From: an uncultured Candidatus Saccharibacteria bacterium
Lineage (GTDB): Bacteria; Patescibacteriota; Saccharimonadia; Saccharimonadales; Saccharimonadaceae
Direction: 5' to 3'
DNA: 22,089 nt
Assembly (NCBI GenBank): GCA_938036915.1
Contig: CALHVV010000018.1
Coordinates: 1-22,089, forward strand
The position numbers and the translations under genes are program-made. How positions within the stretch are numbered: the first letter of the stretch is position 1; the number at the start of each line of letters is the position of its first letter. This document shows, in pieces, positions 1 through 7,283 of the stretch. The notes beneath the pieces were generated by a model. It was given only the letters and a program-made list of their open reading frames with translations. It had not been told where the DNA came from and made no database searches.

Positions 1-859
1 CTGCCAAATCCAGAATATCACCAGTTTTAGAGATGCCCTCGTTATACATAATGTCGAACTCAGCGATGCGGAACGGCGGCGCGATCTTATTTTTCACCAC
101 CTTGATCTTGGTGCGGTTACCGAGGATATCATCACCGACCTTGATCTGCCCAATCCGGCGAATATCCACCCGCTGCGAGGCGTAAAACTTCAGCGCATTA
201 CCACCCGTTGTCGTCTCAGGATTGCCAAACATCACACCGATCTTCATGCGGATCTGGTTGATGAAAATGACGGTTGCTTTGCTCTTGTTGATAATCCCGG
301 TGAGCTTGCGCAGTGCCTGGCTCATCAAGCGAGCCTGGAGACCCATATGCGAATCACCCATGTCGCCGTCAATTTCTGCTTGCGGCGTCAACGCTGCCAC
401 CGAGTCCACCACGATGAGATCAACGGCGTTCGACCGCACCAGCGTCTCCGTAATCTCCAACGCTTGCTCACCATTATCTGGCTGAGACACCAAAAGGTTG
501 TCTGTATCGACGCCAAGTTTCTTGGCATAGCTCGGGTCGAGCGCATGCTCGGCATCAACAAAAGCCGCTGTGCCACCCTGCTTCTGAATTTCAGCAATAG
601 CATGCAGCGTCAGCGTCGTCTTACCGCTACTCTCTGGCCCATAAATCTCGATAATGCGCCCCTTAGGATAGCCACCGCCCAGTGCAAGATCGAGGCTCAG
701 CGAGCCAGACGGAATCACCGCTACATCTGCCTGATGGAATTCACCAAGCTTCATAATGGCACCGTCGCCAAATTGTTTTGTAATCTGATCCATTGCGAGG
801 CCAAGCGCTTTGAGCTTGCCGTCGTCTGTAGTTTGTGTCGTATTCGATTGTTTGGTCAT
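1..859 (-). CDS. recA: RecA recombinase, 3' end cut by window edge
   Basis: ATP-dependent strand-exchange protein of homologous recombination. It forms filaments on single-stranded DNA and also triggers LexA cleavage where LexA exists. About 286 N-terminal residues are visible and the C-terminal domain lies off the left edge. Seen: Walker A GPESSGKT at residues 74-81, the FVDAEHALDP segment near 100-109, LIVVDSVAAL (Walker B) near 148-157, and the DNA-binding loop with NQIRMKIGVMFGNPETTTGG at 201-220. The ATG at 859 is preceded by a GGAGAGG Shine-Dalgarno sequence, and a TGG-TATAAT extended -10 lies 24 bases upstream. It is therefore a leadered gene, unlike several neighbours. It is divergent from the prepilin-like gene at 1064. 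Confidence 0.98.
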   Translation of the reverse strand, partial: MTKQSNTTQTTDDGKLKALGLAMDQITKQFGDGAIMKLGEFHQADVAVIPSGSLSLDLALGGGYPKGRIIEIYGPESSGKTTLTLHAIAEIQKQGGTAAFVDAEHALDPSYAKKLGVDTDNLLVSQPDNGEQALEITETLVRSNAVDLIVVDSVAALTPQAEIDGDMGDSHMGLQARLMSQALRKLTGIINKSKATVIFINQIRMKIGVMFGNPETTTGGNALKFYASQRVDIRRIGQIKVGDDILGNRTKIKVVKNKIAPPFRIAEFDIMYNEGISKTGDILDLA

Positions 860-883
860 ACGTCCCCTCTCCTTCAAGAATTT

Positions 884-912
884 ATTATACCAGAATCTCT
901 TGCCGTTGTCCG
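884..912 (-). promoter_or_regulatory. recA promoter
   Basis: Minus strand: -10 TATAAT at 884-889, extended by TGG at 890-892, and a -35-like CGGACA at 907-912 with a 17-base spacer. Predicted transcription start is near 877, leaving a leader of about 18 bases that holds the Shine-Dalgarno sequence. No clear LexA-type palindrome was seen. Confidence 0.7.
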
Positions 913-1048
913 CGTGGAGATTAGTTTGTATTTACGAAGAATCAATATCACCGATTTATTTATTTTTATTAGCCTCCAGCTTCCACTGCTCTATCAATGT
1001 GGAGTACGAAACAGCAACAATCTTCTAAAGAAATTTTCGTGGTAGACA

Positions 1049-1057
1049 TGCTATAAT
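1049..1057 (+). promoter_or_regulatory. Leaderless promoter of the prepilin-like gene
   Basis: Extended -10 TGC-TATAAT, with TATAAT at 1052-1057. Only six bases separate it from the ATG at 1064, so transcription should start at or next to the A of the ATG. There is no Shine-Dalgarno sequence and no good -35. Confidence 0.65.
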
Positions 1058-1063
1058 AACACC

Positions 1064-1462
1064 ATGAAGGCACGTAAAGGATTTACCGTCATTGAGCTCA
1101 TCGTTGTGATCGCTCTCCTTGCAACGGGCAGCTGGCTCTTTTTCAGCGAGAAAATCGCGACCGAAGCGACGCAGCGCGACAACCAGCGCAAAACCGCCAT
1201 TAACGCGATGTACTATAGCCTGGAAGAAGTGTATTTTGAGAAAAATAACCACTACCCTAACACAATCGATAGCAAGACACTGCGCTCGGTTGACCCATCG
1301 CTCTTTACCGATCCAAACGGCCACAAGCTTGGCAGCGCCCAATCTAGCTACCACTACAGTGGCACCGACTGCACCACCGACAACCAGTGCAAAGGCTACA
1401 AACTCACCGCCAACTTAGAGCGTGAGGCAGACTACACCAAGACTAACCGCAATAATACCTAA
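1064..1462 (+). CDS. Type IV prepilin / pseudopilin-like protein
   Basis: 132-residue protein with a class III prepilin signal: the short basic leader MKARKG, then the mature start FTVIELIVVIALL. Cleavage is expected after Gly6, with Glu5 of the mature protein present and a hydrophobic helix to about residue 28. The rest is a small hydrophilic head with two Cys residues near the end (CTTDNQC), which could form a disulfide loop as in minor pilins. It would be processed by a PilD-type peptidase and assembled into a pilus or competence pseudopilus, but no such partner is in the window. It is transcribed alone from a leaderless promoter and ends at a strong terminator. Whether it is a major or minor pilin cannot be told. 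Confidence 0.85.
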   Translation: MKARKGFTVIELIVVIALLATGSWLFFSEKIATEATQRDNQRKTAINAMYYSLEEVYFEKNNHYPNTIDSKTLRSVDPSLFTDPNGHKLGSAQSSYHYSGTDCTTDNQCKGYKLTANLEREADYTKTNRNNT

Positions 1463-1483
1463 ATCTCTATCGTATAGATGTGC

Positions 1484-1517
1484 AAAAACACCGAGCTTTG
1501 TCTGCTCGGTGTTTTTT
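1484..1517. terminator. Bidirectional intrinsic terminator
   Basis: Perfect 10-bp stem AACACCGAGC (1487-1496) / GCTCGGTGTT (1504-1513) with a 7-base loop, flanked by an A-run on the left and a T-run on the right. It can stop both the prepilin-like gene (plus) and the PH-domain gene (minus), which converge here. Confidence 0.93.
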
Positions 1518-1537
1518 AGCATCAACGTCTGCTAGTA

Positions 1538-2302
1538 TTAGTCATCTGCCACTGGCCGGCCGTTCTTAAAGTCCTCTACTGCATTATTGAGCGTCGCAAT
1601 TTCTTGCTTGGGGTTGGCTACAAATGAGAAGCGATAGGTCGTCTCGTCACCCTCTGTACTAAGGCGAATAGAACCATAATTAAACATCGCTTGGAGGACA
1701 CCACGCTGGTTGTAGCTGGCATCTTCAATATTCATCAGGCTGACTGTTTGCTCGGTGTGTGAAAAAATACTCGTCTGGATCTCTTGGATAACACTTTCAT
1801 TCGTGAGATAAAACATATTGCGCGTATAAACCCAGACCGACACATAGCCACCAAGAATAAAGGCCAAGATAAGTGCCATGCACAGCAACATAAACGACCC
1901 AGAGGCAGAAGCTGGCAGGTGGAGGAGGTCAAAGATATAATCGTAATTAAACATAAGCGCCAAGACAATGCTCGTCATCAAGGTAGACATAACAATCGCT
2001 GGCAGCATACCGATTGGGTGGCGACGCACCACACTAATGATGTATTCTTGCTCACTCAGATTGAGATTTGGGAAGGCCATGACTGATTCATCATGGCGGC
2101 GGCGCACCTCTGATGACATCCGTGGCAGGTTCGCTTCTGGGCGCGGCGCATGGTAGTGGGGAGCGCCTTCTTTGCCGCTCACATCGTAGAGTGTGCTGCT
2201 CGCGCGTGGTGCCGTGGGCGGCTCGGCGTAGAGTGGGTTACCATCAACATCATAGGCGACGGGCCGTGGTGGATCATTGCGTTGCAATCGTTGTGAATTC
2301 AT
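1538..2302 (-). CDS. PH-domain (bPH2/YdbS-like) membrane protein
   Basis: 254-residue protein of unknown role. Residues 1-95 are a hydrophilic, Pro/Arg-rich cytoplasmic stretch. Two membrane helices follow, at about 98-119 and 134-159. A bacterial PH-like domain then covers about 160-245, recognisable from YLTNESVIQE, IFSHTEQTVSLMNIEDASY and the FNYGSIRLST segment. Family members sit at the inner membrane and their function is mostly unknown. The gene has its own leaderless promoter 43 bases after ruvB ends, so it need not be cotranscribed with ruvB. It ends just before the bidirectional terminator. Confidence 0.8.
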   Translation of the reverse strand: MNSQRLQRNDPPRPVAYDVDGNPLYAEPPTAPRASSTLYDVSGKEGAPHYHAPRPEANLPRMSSEVRRRHDESVMAFPNLNLSEQEYIISVVRRHPIGMLPAIVMSTLMTSIVLALMFNYDYIFDLLHLPASASGSFMLLCMALILAFILGGYVSVWVYTRNMFYLTNESVIQEIQTSIFSHTEQTVSLMNIEDASYNQRGVLQAMFNYGSIRLSTEGDETTYRFSFVANPKQEIATLNNAVEDFKNGRPVADD

Positions 2303-2308
2303 GGGTAT

Positions 2309-2317
2309 ATTGTAGCA
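2309..2317 (-). promoter_or_regulatory. Leaderless promoter of the PH-domain gene
   Basis: Minus strand extended -10 TGC-TACAAT (TACAAT at 2309-2314), then exactly six bases, then the ATG at 2302. Same architecture as the promoters at 1049, 3359, 9819 and 15759. No Shine-Dalgarno sequence. Confidence 0.65.
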
Positions 2318-2344
2318 TATCTTAGGCTCATCACCGCATGCCTA

Positions 2345-3352
2345 TTACTCAATTGCGCGACCAAGATGCTGCTGCGCTCGAGGTGTCACCCGTCGGCCTC
2401 GCGGCGTCCGCTCAATAAAGCCAATTTGCAAGAGATATGGCTCATAGAAGTCCTCGATCGTCGTTGTCTCATCACCCGTCAGAGCAGCAATTGTCGTCAG
2501 GCCAACTGGGCTATCGCCATAAGTATCGAGCATCGAGAGCAGCAGGTTGCGGTCGGCTGGGTCGAGGCCAAGCTCGTCGACTTCCAGCAGAGTCAGCGCC
2601 TGTGTTGTCGTTGCTACATCAATAATACCATCACCATTCACGTCCGCGTAGTCACGCACCCGCTTGAGCAATCGATTAGCAATCCGTGGTGTGAGGCGCG
2701 CCCTCGTGGAGAGTAATCGCGACGCCTCTGGCTTGATGCGCGTCTCGAGGATAGTCGCTGCCCGTGTGATAATCTGCGCAATCTCCTCTGGAGTGTAAAA
2801 TTCCAAACGATAGATATGCCCAAACCGGTCGCGCAGTGGCGCTGCAAGACTCCCCGTCCGTGTCGTCGCGCCAATTACCGTAAAGCGTGGTAGGTCGAGC
2901 CGGACACTGCGGGCTGCTGGCCCTTTGCCAATGACGATATCGAGCTTGAAGTCCTCCATCGCCGAATATAAGATCTCTTCCACGGCCCGCCCCAAGCGGT
3001 GAATCTCATCGATAAACAACACATCGCCATCGTTGAGGTTGGTCAAGATCGATGCTAAGTCACCCGCTTTCTCGATCGCAGGGCCACTGGTGACCCGCAA
3101 GCCAGCCCCCATCTCGTTGGCAATCACCGCCGCCATCGTCGTCTTGCCAAGGCCAGGTGGGCCATAGAGCAAGACATGGTCGATTGGCTCGCCACGCTTC
3201 TTCGCCGCCGCAATTGCCAGTTGCAAATTCTTCTTCAGCCGCTCCTGCCCCACATACTCCGCAAAGCGCTGTGGCCGCAGCGTCACCTCAATGCGCTGCT
3301 CCTCGCTATCATCCGCATGGCTACTGGTATCAACAATTCGTTCTATCGCCAT
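2345..3352 (-). CDS. ruvB: Holliday junction branch-migration ATPase RuvB
   Basis: 335-residue AAA+ motor that, as hexamers bound to RuvA, drives branch migration of Holliday junctions. Seen: Walker A GPPGLGKT at 64-71, Walker B LFIDEIH around 112-118, the sensor/Arg-finger stretch GATTRTGSLAAPLRDRFG, and a C-terminal winged helix ending in IGFIERTPRGRRVTPRA. The length is normal. The start ATG at 3352 is six bases after a TGC-TATAAT element, so it is predicted to be leaderless. ruvA and ruvC lie elsewhere in the window, at 6690 and 9963, so the ruv genes are split into separate units. Confidence 0.98.
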   Translation of the reverse strand: MAIERIVDTSSHADDSEEQRIEVTLRPQRFAEYVGQERLKKNLQLAIAAAKKRGEPIDHVLLYGPPGLGKTTMAAVIANEMGAGLRVTSGPAIEKAGDLASILTNLNDGDVLFIDEIHRLGRAVEEILYSAMEDFKLDIVIGKGPAARSVRLDLPRFTVIGATTRTGSLAAPLRDRFGHIYRLEFYTPEEIAQIITRAATILETRIKPEASRLLSTRARLTPRIANRLLKRVRDYADVNGDGIIDVATTTQALTLLEVDELGLDPADRNLLLSMLDTYGDSPVGLTTIAALTGDETTTIEDFYEPYLLQIGFIERTPRGRRVTPRAQQHLGRAIE

Positions 3353-3358
3353 AGATTT

Positions 3359-3367
3359 ATTATAGCA
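3359..3367 (-). promoter_or_regulatory. Leaderless promoter of ruvB
   Basis: Minus strand TGC-TATAAT, with TATAAT at 3359-3364 and six bases to the ATG at 3352. No convincing -35; the TGn extension may compensate. Confidence 0.65.
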
Positions 3368-3405
3368 TTGGTAGTGGGGATAGATTGCATAGCAACCTCA
3401 TCATA

Positions 3406-3414
3406 TGGTTTACT
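3406..3414 (+). promoter_or_regulatory. Possible leaderless promoter of the DUF4267-like gene
   Basis: TGG-TTTACT, with six bases to the ATG at 3421. The hexamer matches TATAAT at only 4 of 6 positions, but the TGn and the N6 spacing match the other leaderless promoters here. This supports the ATG at 3421 rather than the in-frame TTG at 3385. Confidence 0.35.
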
Positions 3415-3420
3415 ATACTC

Positions 3421-3768
3421 ATGCATACCGTCACACTTGTCATCACGACCCTATCATCTATAGCAACAATCATCGCTGCAATTATTGCACTCATCAAGCC
3501 TGGTATGATGAGCCGCTCGACTACCATCACTCATGGCGAGCGATTCTACGCAGCAATGTACGCTTCTCGGGCACTACCACTGGGGTTACTTACGGTAGTT
3601 GCTCCATTTGTGTTTCATGGTTCTGCGCTGCAGCTTGTCTTTGCTGCAGCAAGCTTAGCGCAAATTGGCGATGTTGTTATTGGGCTCAAAAAACAAGAGT
3701 GGGGTATGGTAATTGCACCGGCTATATTGGCTGTTATATACCTTGCAGCGGCATGGTTCCTTGCTTAG
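3421..3768 (+). CDS. Small DUF4267-like integral membrane protein
   Basis: 115-residue protein with about four hydrophobic helices (roughly 3-26, 52-66, 68-88 and 96-114). The central pattern (YASRALPLGLLTVV, then AQIGDVVIG) resembles DUF4267 proteins, whose function is unknown; this is a recognition by eye. An in-frame TTG at 3385 would add 12 residues, but the ATG at 3421 fits the upstream -10-like element better. The stop codon overlaps the stop of the convergent HIT gene. Confidence 0.65.
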   Translation: MHTVTLVITTLSSIATIIAAIIALIKPGMMSRSTTITHGERFYAAMYASRALPLGLLTVVAPFVFHGSALQLVFAAASLAQIGDVVIGLKKQEWGMVIAPAILAVIYLAAAWFLA

Positions 3769-4226
3769 GGTAAGTTCTCTTGCACCGCACGGACAATCTT
3801 GCCAAATAGCTCCTCGCTCACATGGTGCTCACCACTCTCTAGATGTCGTGGCCACTTTGGGTCAGGGAATTCCTTACCAGCAAATATGGCACCACCAAGA
3901 TAGCGCGGATGCAAATGCCAATGTACATGTGTTGATTGACCAGCTTTAACTGCATTATTCATAAGGCACTCCCAATTACATACATCAGCACCAAAAGCCT
4001 CTTTAACTGCCTGTTCAATCTGACAAATCACCTGATGCAACTCCGCCCAATCTACCTTATCTAGATCCGACAATGTTTCTTTATGCTGGCGCAGGGTGAT
4101 AAATGATTTACCCAAATAGCATTGGTTTCTATCAAGAACCACATTCCACCGGCTGGTTTGTAAGACCACCGCCGGATCATCAGTTGTTTGCTCTGCCACA
4201 AATGGGCAAATGTCGCAGTTTTTCAT
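3765..4226 (-). CDS. HIT-family nucleotide hydrolase/transferase
   Basis: 153-residue histidine-triad protein. The triad motif HVHWHLHPRY is at 100-109, with His at 100, 102, 104 and 106. The N-terminal CDIC could bind zinc. Family members hydrolyse or transfer nucleoside phosphates such as AMP-lysine, Ap4A or ADP-sugars; the substrate here cannot be told. The start is placed at the ATG at 4226 because an AGGAGGT Shine-Dalgarno sequence (4234-4240) lies seven bases upstream. A longer reading from 4277 would begin inside the promoter. The gene follows the HD-domain gene at 4293 but has its own promoter. Confidence 0.9.
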   Translation of the reverse strand: MKNCDICPFVAEQTTDDPAVVLQTSRWNVVLDRNQCYLGKSFITLRQHKETLSDLDKVDWAELHQVICQIEQAVKEAFGADVCNWECLMNNAVKAGQSTHVHWHLHPRYLGGAIFAGKEFPDPKWPRHLESGEHHVSEELFGKIVRAVQENLP

Positions 4227-4248
4227 TTTTATTACCTCCTCTCGTTTT

Positions 4249-4277
4249 ATTATAAGCGAGGAGATACTTGTTGTCAT
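4249..4277 (-). promoter_or_regulatory. Promoter of the HIT gene
   Basis: Minus strand: -35 ATGACA at 4272-4277, 17-base spacer, -10 TATAAT at 4249-4254. The start should be near 4242, giving a leader of about 16 bases that contains the AGGAGGT ribosome binding site. Confidence 0.8.
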
Positions 4278-4292
4278 TGTTCTATTTACAAA

Positions 4293-5033
4293 CTAAGCTG
4301 AGCTGGGCCACGGGTTGGCCTTTTTCATAATGCGCTTAAGGTGAGATTCAAGAGTATCCAATCGTTTTTGGATTTCGTCCTCAGCAATGCCAAGTGATTG
4401 AAAGTCATTCTTCAATGACTCCATATATATTGGGAAGAATTTTGCCTCAAATTGCTGGAAGTGCTTCCACGACATATCCGGATGTTCCTCATGATGGAAT
4501 GCCTCAGCACCGCGCCAGAATGTCTCCCAATCAGCTGTCATATAGGCCATATCAGCGTGATGGAGTAGCTTCGCCTCGGGCGTATCACGCTGCTTGAGTG
4601 CGGGTACCATAATTGTACCCCTAATAGCCCGATCGAGAAAAGCAATCTCACGATCAGTCAGATCAATCTCATTGCTTTTGATATCTTCCTTCATGAGTGC
4701 TATTGCATATTCTTCCTTCGTCGGATATCTCTGAGCTGCCTTTTCGTCAAAACCAGCATCATGCCAGGCCGCCGCTAAGGCAAGGAGGTCTTTTTGCCAT
4801 GGAGTGATCACACGCCGATAGCCATCACTGGGCAAAAGTTCTACAAGCTCGCCAACTGCCTCCATCACATCTTTCATGTGCCCAGGGTGGCGGTAAGGCA
4901 GCTCGGGATAGCGCTTACTAGCGCGATCTACTGACCCTTCAAATGCCTTTGTATAATGCTCCTTTGATTGGCTAATCGATTCAGGTACACTATCAACCTG
5001 AGAATTAGAGGAATGAGGAAATTTATCAAACAT
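4293..5033 (-). CDS. HD-domain metal-dependent phosphohydrolase, paralogue 1
   Basis: 246-residue soluble protein. The HD signature is visible: His49/His52 (YRHPGHMKDV), His91-Asp92 (AAAWHDAGF) and Asp161 (LLHHADM). This set binds metal ions in HD phosphohydrolases, which act on nucleotides or other phosphoesters; the substrate is unknown. It is clearly paralogous to the gene at 5724-6380: shared blocks include LPY..., AAAWHDAG, RGTI-VP/LGTI-VP, EAKLLH-AD and ADW-TFW-G. The N-terminal 25 residues are an extension absent from paralogue 2. It is transcribed from its own consensus promoter with a leader of about three bases. Confidence 0.85.
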   Translation of the reverse strand: MFDKFPHSSNSQVDSVPESISQSKEHYTKAFEGSVDRASKRYPELPYRHPGHMKDVMEAVGELVELLPSDGYRRVITPWQKDLLALAAAWHDAGFDEKAAQRYPTKEEYAIALMKEDIKSNEIDLTDREIAFLDRAIRGTIMVPALKQRDTPEAKLLHHADMAYMTADWETFWRGAEAFHHEEHPDMSWKHFQQFEAKFFPIYMESLKNDFQSLGIAEDEIQKRLDTLESHLKRIMKKANPWPSSA

Positions 5034-5042
5034 AGATGTCCT

Positions 5043-5071
5043 ATTATATGGGTAAATTCATCAGTTGTCAA
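5043..5071 (-). promoter_or_regulatory. Consensus sigma-70 promoter of HD paralogue 1
   Basis: Minus strand TTGACA (5066-5071), 17-base spacer, TATAAT (5043-5048): a perfect match to both consensus boxes. The start should fall near 5036, about three bases before the ATG at 5033, so the mRNA is nearly leaderless. The -35 sits inside the near-palindrome GTTGACAAC. An inverted repeat GAGGT-N8-ACCTC (5074-5091) lies just upstream and could be a regulator site. Confidence 0.85.
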
Positions 5072-5102
5072 CAGAGGTACCTATACACCTCAGCTGTGGG
5101 TA

Positions 5103-5672
5103 TTATAACCGACGAACTTTTTTGCCAGTTGGCTTGCCAATCCCACGTAGGTGCGGCACTGTTGTGGCTGCAACAATGCCAGCCGCTATACCGCCTGCGA
5201 AGCGCGTCCGCCCTGGATTACCACGTGCCGCTACAATGGCAAGCGTCGCCGTAGCGATATTAGCGGCTCGTTTGTAGCGCCCACCCTTGGTCACCTCACC
5301 AGTTTTTGCCAGGTGGTAAGCATTGGCTGCGCCAGTTGCTGCCTGCCCAAGTGCAACGGCAGCAATTCCCGCTCGCGCCTCAGGGTAGCGCTTGCCTAGC
5401 TCATACATCACCCGCACGACAGCGGCCGTGTCCACCACACCATCAGTTACACGGCGCAGTGGCGTATCGTCAAGAATCTGCCCATCAGCAACATCAGCCA
5501 CCATAAAAGCTGCAAGCGCAGGCCCAATCGGCTTACCATCGCGTGCCTGCCGGGCAATATATTCTACGCCACCATAGCGCAGGGCTGTCAGCCCCACACT
5601 CGCCACTTCTCTTAGGCGAGATATATGCTGCACATCAGGCTTCTCCGAATTTTTCTGCTCAGGATTTTTCAC
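5103..5672 (-). CDS. Putative CDP-alcohol phosphatidyltransferase-like protein (degenerate motif)
   Basis: 189-residue protein with a charged N-terminus (about 1-20) and moderately hydrophobic Ala/Val/Ile-rich helices over most of the rest. Residues 60-81 read DVADGQILDDTPLRRVTDGVVD. This resembles the CDP-alcohol phosphatidyltransferase signature D-x2-D-G-x2-A-R-x8-G-x3-D-x3-D: D60, D63, G64, D77 and D81 can be placed. However, the AR pair is replaced by L-D and the last Asp pair is four residues closer than usual. Active family members make phospholipids such as phosphatidylglycerophosphate. The start is GTG at 5672 with no good Shine-Dalgarno sequence; a GATACT -10-like box with TGA extension lies at 5683-5691. 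It sits between the two HD paralogues. Function is uncertain and it may be only distantly related. Confidence 0.5.
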   Translation of the reverse strand: MKNPEQKNSEKPDVQHISRLREVASVGLTALRYGGVEYIARQARDGKPIGPALAAFMVADVADGQILDDTPLRRVTDGVVDTAAVVRVMYELGKRYPEARAGIAAVALGQAATGAANAYHLAKTGEVTKGGRYKRAANIATATLAIVAARGNPGRTRFAGGIAAGIVAATTVPHLRGIGKPTGKKVRRL

Positions 5673-5723
5673 ACCATGTGCTAGTATCTCATATTTTTTG
5701 CATTGTTGCTACTGCATGCAATA

Positions 5724-6380
5724 TTATTTTGCAGTATGAGCTACTGGCTCTGGCATACGCGCAAATTGCTCCATATGCTGCTGCAGTGCCGCGCAATACT
5801 GGCTAATAACAGATGGAGCTATACCTAGTAACAAACCATCCGTCTGCATCTCTGCTAAACACATTGCAAAGAAGCGCTGCTGCCTCTGCAAAAACTCTAC
5901 CCATGGAGTATCTGGCTGCTCCTCTACCCGATAATTCATACTCCCCTGCCAAAATGTCTGCCAATCCGCAAAGAGAAACCCGATGTCGGCCAGATGAAGT
6001 AACTTAGCCTCAAGGGTGCTGCGCTGTAGCGGCGGTACGACAATCGTGCCAAGAATTGCCCGCTCCACAAAGGCATAGGCCTCGCTATCTAGCTCAAGCC
6101 GTTCTCTTTGGCTGTCTTGTACAAACAGTGCAACCGAGTATGCTTCTTTGCACCAGTATTCGTTGGCTGCGGCATGGTCGTAGCCTGCATCGTGCCAGGC
6201 CGCTGCTATAACGAGAAGCTCCTGCTGCTGAGCGGAGAAAGTATATCGAGGCACAAGGCGTATCAGCTCTTTTGTCATTTGCACCACATCATCCATATGT
6301 TGCGTGTTATGGTATGGTAGCGATGGATAAGCCTGACGAGCACGCTGCACTGTAGCCGACAACAAAGAGGTACTATTCAT
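5724..6380 (-). CDS. HD-domain metal-dependent phosphohydrolase, paralogue 2
   Basis: 218-residue soluble protein. HD residues: His24/His28 (LPYHNTQHMDDV), His63-Asp64 (AAAWHDAGY) and Asp132 (LLHLADI). It aligns along most of its length with the product of 4293-5033. An in-frame GTG at 6389 would add three residues, but it lies only one base past the -10 box, so it would not be in the transcript; the ATG at 6380 is chosen. It is expected to be a phosphohydrolase of unknown substrate. The last about 15 residues differ from paralogue 1. Confidence 0.85.
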   Translation of the reverse strand: MNSTSLLSATVQRARQAYPSLPYHNTQHMDDVVQMTKELIRLVPRYTFSAQQQELLVIAAAWHDAGYDHAAANEYWCKEAYSVALFVQDSQRERLELDSEAYAFVERAILGTIVVPPLQRSTLEAKLLHLADIGFLFADWQTFWQGSMNYRVEEQPDTPWVEFLQRQQRFFAMCLAEMQTDGLLLGIAPSVISQYCAALQQHMEQFARMPEPVAHTAK

Positions 6381-6390
6381 AATAATCACT

Positions 6391-6419
6391 ATAGTATTCC
6401 ACTGTTGTCAGTATGTCAA
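6391..6419 (-). promoter_or_regulatory. Promoter of HD paralogue 2
   Basis: Minus strand TTGACA (6414-6419), 17-base spacer, TACTAT (6391-6396). The start should be near 6384, four bases before the ATG at 6380. It has the same -35, spacer and near-leaderless layout as the paralogue's promoter, which suggests the promoter was duplicated with the gene or that both are kept under similar control. Confidence 0.8.
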
Positions 6420-6689
6420 GTTACTGATATTATGCCAAATCCTCAGCAACTATTACACGTCTCACTATTTTCTCGATAGAGTATGATCCCTTCGTATAAC
6501 AGCAAGGTTTGGTTCTAATACTCGGAGATGAGTATTTTAAGAAAGATGATTGACTCCCCAAAAAAGAATTACAGGAGGAGATATTAGCCCAAGCAAGTAA
6601 CGTTTTACTTGTTTAACACAAGAAACATCTCTTCACCGCCAAGAGTTTTGGCAATTTATAATGCTATTCTCTATTGATATCAACACGGC
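6420..6689. other. Intergenic region with a small hairpin
   Basis: No gene recognised. There is a perfect 7-bp inverted repeat AATACTC-GGAGAT-GAGTATT at 6517-6536, followed on the plus strand by TT. It is a weak terminator candidate, but no plus-strand gene precedes it. A Shine-Dalgarno-like AGGAGGAG occurs near 6573-6580 but opens only a handful of codons. ruvA (minus) must terminate somewhere here; no strong terminator is visible. Confidence 0.4.
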
Positions 6690-7265
6690 TTACTGCTTCA
6701 AAGCCATTGTCACTCGCTGCGCTGTGGGTAAACTCGTATCGACATGAGCAAGTGCTTTGGTGGCATCTGCCAACGTGTAGCCCAGCGCAACCAACGCTTC
6801 GAGCGCTTCGTCGTTTGTATCAAGCTCTGCCTGCACAGGCGCGTCGTGAGCAGCATAGTACGTTGGCACACCCACCTTATCTCGCAGGTCTACCACCACA
6901 CGCTCGGCAGTCTTTTTGCCTACCCCACTGGCTTTCTGGATAAAGGCCGCATCCGCATTAGCCAAGGCATTACGCACCTGCTCAGCCTCACCAAGGCTGA
7001 GGATAGCCAGTGCCGCCTTGGGACCTACGCCTTGCACTGTGATGAGCAACTCAAACAGTTTCTTGGCTGCCCGTGACGAAAAGCCAAATAGCTCCTGAGC
7101 TTGCTCTCGAATGTGGTGGTATGTATAGAGTTTAACTGTCTCACCAAGCTGCATCGCATCATAATCATGTGCTGCGACCGCTATCTCATAGCCAACCCCT
7201 TGCACATCAACGATGACACTACCCGCAAACTTCTCATCAACTCGGCCAACAATATGAGCAATCAT
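6690..7265 (-). CDS. ruvA: Holliday junction DNA-binding protein RuvA
   Basis: 191-residue protein that binds the four-way junction as a tetramer and loads RuvB. Seen: N-terminal OB domain beginning MIAHIVGRVDEKF, two helix-hairpin-helix motifs (ITVQGVGPKAALAI at about 75-88, KASGVGKKTAERVV at 111-124), and the small RuvB-contacting C-terminal domain at about 148-191 ending in ALKQ. The ATG at 7265 has a GGAGG site just upstream. It starts 18 bases after the penicillin-binding-protein stop and no separate promoter is evident, so it is probably cotranscribed with that gene. Confidence 0.97.
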   Translation of the reverse strand: MIAHIVGRVDEKFAGSVIVDVQGVGYEIAVAAHDYDAMQLGETVKLYTYHHIREQAQELFGFSSRAAKKLFELLITVQGVGPKAALAILSLGEAEQVRNALANADAAFIQKASGVGKKTAERVVVDLRDKVGVPTYYAAHDAPVQAELDTNDEALEALVALGYTLADATKALAHVDTSLPTAQRVTMALKQ

Positions 7266-7283
7266 CCGCGCCTCCTCGAAGTA

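Noticed and set aside
347..1045. Long plus-strand open frame (232 codons) opposite recA
   Set aside because: It lies antisense to an unmistakable recA and its translation shows no domain; it is a shadow of recA codon usage.
3385..3420. Upstream TTG start for the DUF4267-like protein
   Set aside because: The extra 12 codons overlap the better-placed -10-like element, and the ATG at 3421 matches the leaderless spacing seen elsewhere.
4227..4277. Longer HIT protein starting at 4277
   Set aside because: That start falls within the -35 box of a near-consensus promoter, and a strong AGGAGGT site precedes the ATG at 4226.
6517..6536. Hairpin as terminator of a plus-strand transcript
   Set aside because: No plus-strand gene lies upstream and the T-tract is short; left as a structure of unknown role.
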